From contig NC_092581.1 in NCBI RefSeq assembly GCF_037975245.1, positions 16,495,303 through 16,559,302 on the forward strand: a DNA stretch of 64,000 bases. Direction: 5' to 3'. The translations under genes were made by a program, and so were the position numbers. The stretch's first letter is position 1, and every line of letters starts with the position of its first letter. Positions 40,601 through 49,600 of the stretch are shown here, piece after piece. The notes under the pieces were generated by a model. It had not been told where the DNA came from and did no database searches. It saw nothing but the letters and a program-made list of their open reading frames with translations. The stretch comes from Apostichopus japonicus (taxonomy: Eukaryota; Echinodermata; Holothuroidea; Aspidochirotida; Stichopodidae).

Positions 40601-43600
40601 GTCCACCCCGCTCGGTCCAAACTGATTAAATACGACTACAGGGTAGTTCTTTCAAGAAGTTACAAACTAATCCACCAAAATGACTCACTACCTTTAACAC
40701 AATTTTCTGGAAAACTGTTTATTTGCAATTAAATTTAATGTACCATTCACCAAAGGATTTTCCATGGAAAATGGTAACAAGGCCAAGTTATCAAGAACAA
40801 AATTTGAAAGAGTGCATTTCAATCTTAAATGTTATAATTTATCAAACCAAATGTTGAAAGTATGTATTGAAAGTATGAAAATATGCTAATTAGAATGTTC
40901 CTAACCATGTTTCAATAGGTCAATTGTGGCTTTAAACAACACAGACAAGTGACAACGTTGCTATCTTAATTCCAGTGTTCCTGCATAACCATAGAAAAAT
41001 ACAACACTGTCAAATCACCTTGTGCAGTAATGGCTCACAGAAGTGTGTCACAGTGACTTGATTCTATAATGACTACACATTCAACTTGACTCATGACTTG
41101 GCCATGTTAAGTTCCATGAAAAGTAAATTATGAATGCAGAACAGTTAAATATGAAGCGCTTCCCTTTGGGGTCCCTAAGTACTTGCTGCATCTCCACTTT
41201 CAAGCAAAGTTCAGACAAGACTATATGCAGTTTGTAACTACTGTCTATCATTAATGTTGTAAGGCTGTTAAAAATTCCAACATTCTTCACAATTTTCTGG
41301 AAAAATCCCGCAACCCACTGATAATTTTCCTCTGCCAACATTTGGTTTGTGACCCACAGTTTGTGGATCGTTGTTTAATGTGACATACAATAGAGGACTT
41401 GTACTTACTGTAATAACAATGCAATCAGGCCACAAAAGAACAGTTAGAACACCATTAATTAATTAATAACTAATTAATGTATGAAACCACAAGTCAAGGT
41501 CTGTGGTTTCATTCTTTTATACCGAAGTCACATAACGATTGAAATCATCTCTAATGGCCACTAATCAACCTTCAGTGATTACAAAGATTACCCATTCATT
41601 CATTAATTCATACGCAGGATGGAAGGAATGATGCGTTGTAGGCGTTAAACCGCCCTTATGACACGGTACGATAGATCTGAAATGCTTTTTTTTTTAAAGT
41701 TTTTGCCAAAAAGTGCAATTACACCACCAAACAGTAAACTTGATGAACTAGAAACACAATACTACCAGCAGGTTATTATGGGATCTATCATACATGCTAG
41801 AGGTTACTGTACTTTTGCTAAAAGACATGCTTCTATGCAATCAGCGAGATAAAATGAGGTTTCCTTAGGAAATATTTCAAGTTAACCATGATGCTTTATT
41901 GTAACTGCAAGAAGTTTCAGTGATGTAAATAAAAAGTAGGTCAAATAAATGTCCAATCAAAGAAAGATTCTTTGTTAGTACAGCAAGGTAGAGTTTATCA
42001 AAGTAGAGAAACAAAAAGTAGGATTCCATACTCTAATCAAATTTGAAATGCAGTTAATTAGCATGACATGAACATCTTTTCTCAATCATTTCCAAATTGG
42101 TTTTTGTGTGTCTAATATTCTTTGCCATTGTGTCTGGACAACAAGATTATTTGCATCAAAAGGTATTTATTTATTACTCGCTGAATAATAATTTATTACT
42201 CGCTGAGTAATTATTAATTGCTCACTGAGTAATTATTTATTGCTCGCTGGGTAATGATAATGTGGTCAACAACAGACGGAAGAGGCTTTTCTTAGTTTGA
42301 TCAATTCTAATCTTCATTTCGAATAGCACTCAGTTGATTTGGGCAGACTGCACGAAAACAACATTCAAATACCAAACGTGTTGAGATTATAATTGTATCT
42401 CATCCAAAGTATTGCATGCAATTAATGTTCTGATGCTACAAATACAAGCAACCATCATTAATGAACAGAACTAGACGGATTTCAAACAACAGAGGCAACC
42501 CTGATTTGAAGAGACATCACTGAAACTTCACATGTTGTATTTGCCCTGTCGCTTGTCCCCTCTTTATTAAACTCTACAAAGATCGATACCCTCCAAAGGG
42601 TGTCACTTTATACAACCAGGGGTTTCAAAGCTGTGGTTATAATATCATCTTTCATCTATATTAAAGTGACCATGCTAGGAGGGAGGGTATGATTGCTTTC
42701 AGATGCGGAGGGGCTGCATATCCTAATTTGAAAGAGGCCGATCCAGCAATACAATGTCAGCTTCAATTACCAAGGTCAGCATCAAGCTCCTTGAGGAGAG
42801 TTCGAGGCAAGGAACAGTGGATGATGCTTGGTCAGACGTTGTTTGTCCAGGACACCAAAATTGATAATTTCAAGAAAAAACACACTGGCATTACTGTTTG
42901 CGATTCATACCAACCAGATAGAAAGGATGTAACCGACCATTCTAGCAGATTCCAGCTTATTCTGAGTGATGAAGGATAAGTTTCCTGAGAGTTTTACAGT
43001 GGCATAACATGAAATGGCTTACTTTGTTTGAGTTGCACTGAAGAGAAGGGTCTGTCTGGTAGTTGGTAAGTGATCTAAGATTGCATTTATGGTCTTCTTG
43101 AATCCGAGATCTAAAATGCGGTCAGCCTCATCCACAACTGAAAATGAGGACAAAATTATGAATCAAAATTACAAGTACAAAATAGCAACCACCTACAGAC
43201 TACCTACTGGAAAGATTCCATTTGCAGACAAAGCCTGCTGTCTAGTCCTATGTTTTTTTTTTCTCTGTTAGAGTGCTTAGTTAATGAGTGGATGAAATTA
43301 GCTGCTAATCAGCCCAGGGATGTGCCCAGGATTTCCTGAGTGCCGGGTATTTTTGAAAGTGCTCACATGCCAAATGCTGGCACTTGTGTAGCTTTTTAAG
43401 CACATACACAAGTACTAGTTTTGCTAACAATTTACATTTTTAATTTTTTTTTAGTGAAATATATTACGTACCTGGTAAATGTTATTAGTTTGTTTCAAAG
43501 AGATTTTACAAGGGACCGATTGAGAGCCGTAAGTAATGTTTCTGGCATGCGTAACTGATGCATTATTAGTCTGTACATATGATTTTGGCACAGGCGAGGC

Positions 43601-46600
43601 CCAATTTATGTTGAATACATTGTTAGGAATGTCGGGATTTTAAATGAAAATAGTGCTGGGCGGGATTCACGATTTTTAAGACAGTGCTGGGCGGTAATTT
43701 TTAGTGCTGGGCGGGGCCGCCCAGAGTGGGCACATCCCTGTCAGCCGTAACAGTCACTATAGAAAGACGGCACCAAACTGATGGCTATTTGCTGTCGATT
43801 CTCTTCATCTTTTAAGTCAAGTGTAGTTGTACCTCTCTAGAAGTTACCCAACAGATGACCATAAAATACTGCAAAGACTTTCTGCTTGTGATGTCATTGC
43901 CCTTTTTTTTTGTTTACTCAAATTATCAAGTTCATACATTTTCTCAAATAACAAAGTATTACCAGCTTTCAAAGAAGCCTTTCAATAAGTTACTCAATTT
44001 TAGGTATCAAACCATAGATTTCCTTAAGAAGAAACCACCTTTAGCTCGAGTGAAGGAGCCTGTAAGATGTACAAAAAACAAATCCCTTGTTTATAATGAG
44101 AAATACTGAGGCTCCTGACATTTAAGTTTGGCACCCCAAGGATTAATTGTCAAAACATTTACTAACAAAGTGTTTTGAGCTGATATGCTATTTGAATGTT
44201 AAAGACTTACTGGAGATATTTCAGCAGCTGTTGTGACACAAATGATGTCAGAAAGTGTTTGGTTAGTGTCCTTGCATCGCAGAAGAAGTAACAATGCTAA
44301 CACAATCAACTACCTTAAAATAAATCTATGACCTCAGTAGCAAGGTCCTTTACTAATCACTTCATCAATGGCTAATGACAAAAACAAGAAAACCCTCAAT
44401 TTTTGCTCTTTAGATTTTGAAAACACTTCGGTTCAAGGATCCGATACTAACACAACTTTTGCCGTCATTGATAGTTACATGTTTATACTGAATCATCTTT
44501 ACAGACACAAAGAAAGATGACATTTTAAAATCAATTGACATCAGTGTACAGAGTAGCGACATCACATGGAAATGTTGCTTACTATAAATCAATTACCTAC
44601 TTTTCAAAAGAATAAATATGAATATGGAGTGATTAAATCCACCCCAGCAAGATAAATACAGAACGAAGATTAAAAAATTTGCAGTGAAACTAAAGCTGCT
44701 GCATCTTTGGTCTAAAATGAGGGCAAAATAAGTGCTCCACTGCTTTTTGTGTCAACCACTGGCAAAACTTGTTTTGGCGTCCTACATCTACTTTCTAGTT
44801 TACAATATACTTAATCAACAACATTACTTGTGGCATATGAAACTCTCTGTAATATGGACACCTTGTCCTTAAACATCCTACCATCTCCCCTCCCCCTTCC
44901 CCTCCCCCCTCCCCTCCCCCTTCCAATAACCCTGCCTACTATACCAGTTACGTGTGTTGTCCATTCTCTTGCTTTTACGTAACATTCGTTGGTAATAGAA
45001 TTTGTGTGTAAAAGTAAGTTGGCCTTACGTTTTCATCCTAGCAGGATCTTCTTCAGAGGCTAAATGACATATAACGTAAGGTAACAGAAGAGACAAAACC
45101 ACGAAAGAATACAGACAGGTTAATGAGAAATGATAAAAATTTATGATAGACAGTAGTTAACATTAATTATAAAAAATTATCATTTCTTATTAACCTGTCT
45201 GTTTTCTGTGCGTGTTTTTTGTCCCTTCTGTTACTGTACGATATTTGTTATTCAGCCTCTGAAGAAGATCCTGCTAGGATTGAAACGTCAGGCCAACTTA
45301 CTTTTACACATTCTCTTACACAGGCTCTCTAGTGGATAAGCAATTTGCTAACGGTTTTATTTTATTTTGGTCATTAAATACAGTAGGACATTAGTTCACA
45401 CTAACATGCATTATTGTTAGGCAAGTAGAGTTTTTCATGTTTTTACAACAATGGAGGTATGATATTCCACTTATTTGCTTACCTAACATTTTGAGACTTC
45501 TGCATTCAAAGTCTGGTGTACCATCAAGATGCTGGAGTAGCCTTCCTGGGGTGCATACAACTATATTAGTCCTCCCAATCTGGGCAGACTCTTCCTCCAC
45601 ATCCTGACGAAACAAGAAAGGAAAAGTAAAAAAATTATTCCGAGGGACTTCTTTCTTACATGGTTCTCCAATTATGACCCTCAACCTCTGTGAGATCAAA
45701 TTTATACCACAGGTGCCAAGGTAAGGGTGTCATTTACAGTAGTTGATTAAACTTTGCACGTATGTCAATGCTGCTGTTTCTCTATTAACATGACCAGTAT
45801 GGGCTACTCATAACCACTGCTGAATGTTGTAACTATTCCAAAACCTAGGCTACATGTATGTTTGCAAAGGTCAGTTAACTTTGGCAAAAACTGGTTTGAA
45901 GTATCCCTGCAATTTCAGAAAGATCTACAAATGCCTAATTTGGTAGCTGTGAGAGGACATGTGTTTGGGGACAAATGTCGGATTGAGGATTCACTGCTGT
46001 GAATTTCTGCTCTCCTAAAATGATCATCAGATCATTTAAGTGTATAACACAAACCAGACTTTCTTCCTGCCTAGTAATTCTTGCCATTGGAGAGCAACAA
46101 CCAATTACCTGATTTATATGACCACTGAGTTAAGCTTCTCCAAGAATGCAATGAGCCACTAGAATATCAGAAATGTTTCAACTAATTTGTATCCATTTAA
46201 GTCACTAATTTCACACAATCATCAAGAAAATGCCATTTCAGTGGAGTGAGCATTATGTGAAGATTGGACTTCTTGGAGTCTACTTGTCCTGGAAGGGATT
46301 AAAAAATACTACCATCTACCCCTGCATATTTATTTTAAGGAGTGGGGTGGGGTAAGGGAGGGGGGTAAGTTGGCCATTATTTTCAAAATATCACCTTTCC
46401 ACCAATTACAAGGCCTGCAGAAAATTCATGCTGTTTCCCAATCTTGTAAAGAACTTCAAATGTTTGGTACGCTAATTCTCTTGTTGGTGATATGATGAGG
46501 ACGCCTAACCCATCCTCTGGGGTCCACCGTTCACGGAACAAACAATCCAGCATCTGCAATGAAGAGAAGGTTTATGTCAGGATTTAAACTGATAACAATC

Positions 46601-49600
46601 CCTAAGAAGTATCATCAAAACCATTTCTCACAGGGTTTCTTTGATGAGTAAGTCAAGCTTAAGTTGAGATACTATTTACAATAAATTTTTTGACTGCTAG
46701 TAAGAATCAATCCATCGGGTTTGGGATAAAACATTACATACCCTCAATCTTAAAGATTTTGGATTGAATATATCGGACCCATTGGACCCAAAGTGGAAAG
46801 TGTCTTTAACATTATCATTATGATTATAGAAACATACTAACCACATTATGTTAAAGCAGCATTTTGTTTTTCATGATTTCATCGACAATTTTATTCAAAT
46901 CCATTAAGAATTATACAAAATGAAATGCTAATTGGACAAACTAAGACCCCCCCCCCTAGATTACACCAACAAGTGACTGTTCATGAAGGAGTAAGAAACG
47001 GGTTGCATTCAATTCTCCGCCATTTCCTTGCCAACACACCAATCATTTTAGTATCTAACTACAAAGTAAATAGTAAACTGCGAAACATCATGCTGCCCAT
47101 TATTTGAAGTTAAACTGGACAGTTGGTATTTAAGCTAATGGACCATGTCAAAATCACTCCACATGATTCCTTATTTACTGTTCTGTGTCCTGGGATTATC
47201 ATATCTAATACATTTATCAACAGCATCTCAAAAAGTTATTTTATATCTTGAGTGGAATATGGACATGAAAGAAAATTCAAAGGGGCCGATTTCCTGTTTC
47301 ACTTTACATCCATACATTTGACTCATGCCACACCCCCACCTCTGCCTCCCCTCCCCAAACCCCCAACAATGCAAGAACTGTTGTCGTTTTGTTTGTGGTT
47401 TCATTCTGATACCTGAGAGATCAATAGTAATATGAGCTATATTTGGGAGAACGCACTGTTAATAGGCAATACCATGGCCCAATCACTTCATAAAAACATT
47501 ACATGTCTATTTACGAAGCTGACTTGTAAGATCTGTTAAATTATTCGTGAATCACAACCTAAAGTAGTCAAATAATGATAATGGCTCAAGGAGTTGGCTC
47601 AGCGATCGGCCTAGTTATTGACAACAGAAACAAACAAGAAAAAACTTTACAGTCGAGACATTCTTGGAAGAAATTTCTTCGAAATAATTCCACAGCAAGT
47701 TCAAGCTGAACCCATTATCGACACTCTCTGCTTTGCCCTGCCCCTACCCCTCTTTGCCCTACCCCTGCCCCTTCACCCTTTCCAACATCTCCCCCCACTT
47801 TTTTTATGTTAACCTTCAAAGAAACACAAGGTCATGTGGCTGACTAACCACCTTTCCATTATAACACTACACATATTTGGTGGCATTTATCAATTAACTG
47901 TACATCTGATCAAAAGCTTGATGGCAACACCTGAGCAGAAAAGAGAGAGAGAGATAGATATACTCACAGGGATGAGAAATGCTAGTGTTTTACCAGAACC
48001 AGTTTTAGCTGCACCTAAGATATCATGTCCTTTCAGGGCAAGGCCGATGGACGATCTCTGTATTTCTGTAGGGTTAGTGTAGCCAGCTTTCTTCAAACCG
48101 AGCAGTGTCTTCTTACAAAGTGGAAAATCTGCAAATGTCTTGAGGTTCTCAGGTATTATCTGAAAAAATTAAAAATAATATATAAGTAAATAAACTTTTA
48201 ACTGTCAATACTACCAAATATCTTTACTTAAAACTTAAATTATGTTTCATTAATTTCTAGCTTCATTATCTCTTCTAATGTTGGAAAAGAGCTAAATAAT
48301 AATGTTTGGTCATCTGGAACTGTCCCTCCATCCCTACAGCAATGTAGACTGTCAGTAAAGTTACTGTCCATCTCTAACTATTAATTTATGCTTAAAGGAG
48401 ACACAAACTCAAACATCATCTTTGGCTTAAAATATCACAGACTTCTTGTAACGAACAATACCTCAAACAGCTAAGAAATGTTTGCTTTTGTTTGGGAGAT
48501 ATCCTGGTTTAAAAGTCACATCTAGTGGCTGTCATTTTGTAATTCTGTAATGTCATAGAGCCACAACGATCATATGGAACACTAAGTTACTGTTTTTCTT
48601 TCCATAGTTTCCAGTGACACTGAAAAGAATGCTATCATTTGGTCATGATAAGAGCATCAATATTTAGGGAAAATGAGCATTGTATTTGAAGCACATGTAG
48701 TTTGTTGTTGTCATATTAAGACTCAAGTCTTCAGCATTGTGTGTAGAAACATGAAATTCTGCTAAATGGCATCATATTTTTTGTAAAGCTGTTTGGGGAA
48801 GCTGTTCACTTCAGTTGATCTCTATCACATAAATGATTAATGATGGTAGGGTTTCTGTCTTCTTCAACTGTGAATGGGGTTTGATCAAACTTTCAAATTG
48901 GCCAAGTAATTTATCACCTTTTCTTATTACAGAATATCAGCAAAATTTTGTGAAGATCAGATAAATTTCATCAGCGAACTTGCACAAGCCATAACCGCTT
49001 CAGTGAAATAGACATGGTGCATTACAGTTTATGTATTTTGAACCTATCAATTGCGCTGTGTAATAATGGGAACATTCCGACATGTTGATCTGAGGTACTT
49101 GCTTGCAAAATTCATTGTCTCTCTGGTGCCTGTTCAATATGCATATTAAAACCCAACTGTATTGTGTAGATAAGCCTACTGTTTATGCTGCAAGTACAGT
49201 TGCTACAGTAATGTGTCTACAGACCCTGTTACTGTGTTAGACTATGAACATCTCATTTCATTTGACAATGTAGGGTGCGTCAGTATAAGCAAAAACAGAT
49301 ACCGCTATACCCACTTACAAGTACCTGGTATTACCGGGTATACCAGGTTTTTGGGAAGCAATGTGCCTTAGAATATAATCAGAGTGGGATACTGTTACTA
49401 TACTAAATTTGCCTTGCTGTGCTGAAATTGTAGTAGCCAACTAGACAAATCATGGTTGCCAATGTATTTCCACTGTATTTCCTACAACTGTTGGAACTAC
49501 CCAAAAATCTTAACACTTCTAAATATGTTGTATATACACTAAAAGGCTCACATGAGCTAAAACAGAGGACTGACCGGGTAATCCAAAACCTACATATGTC

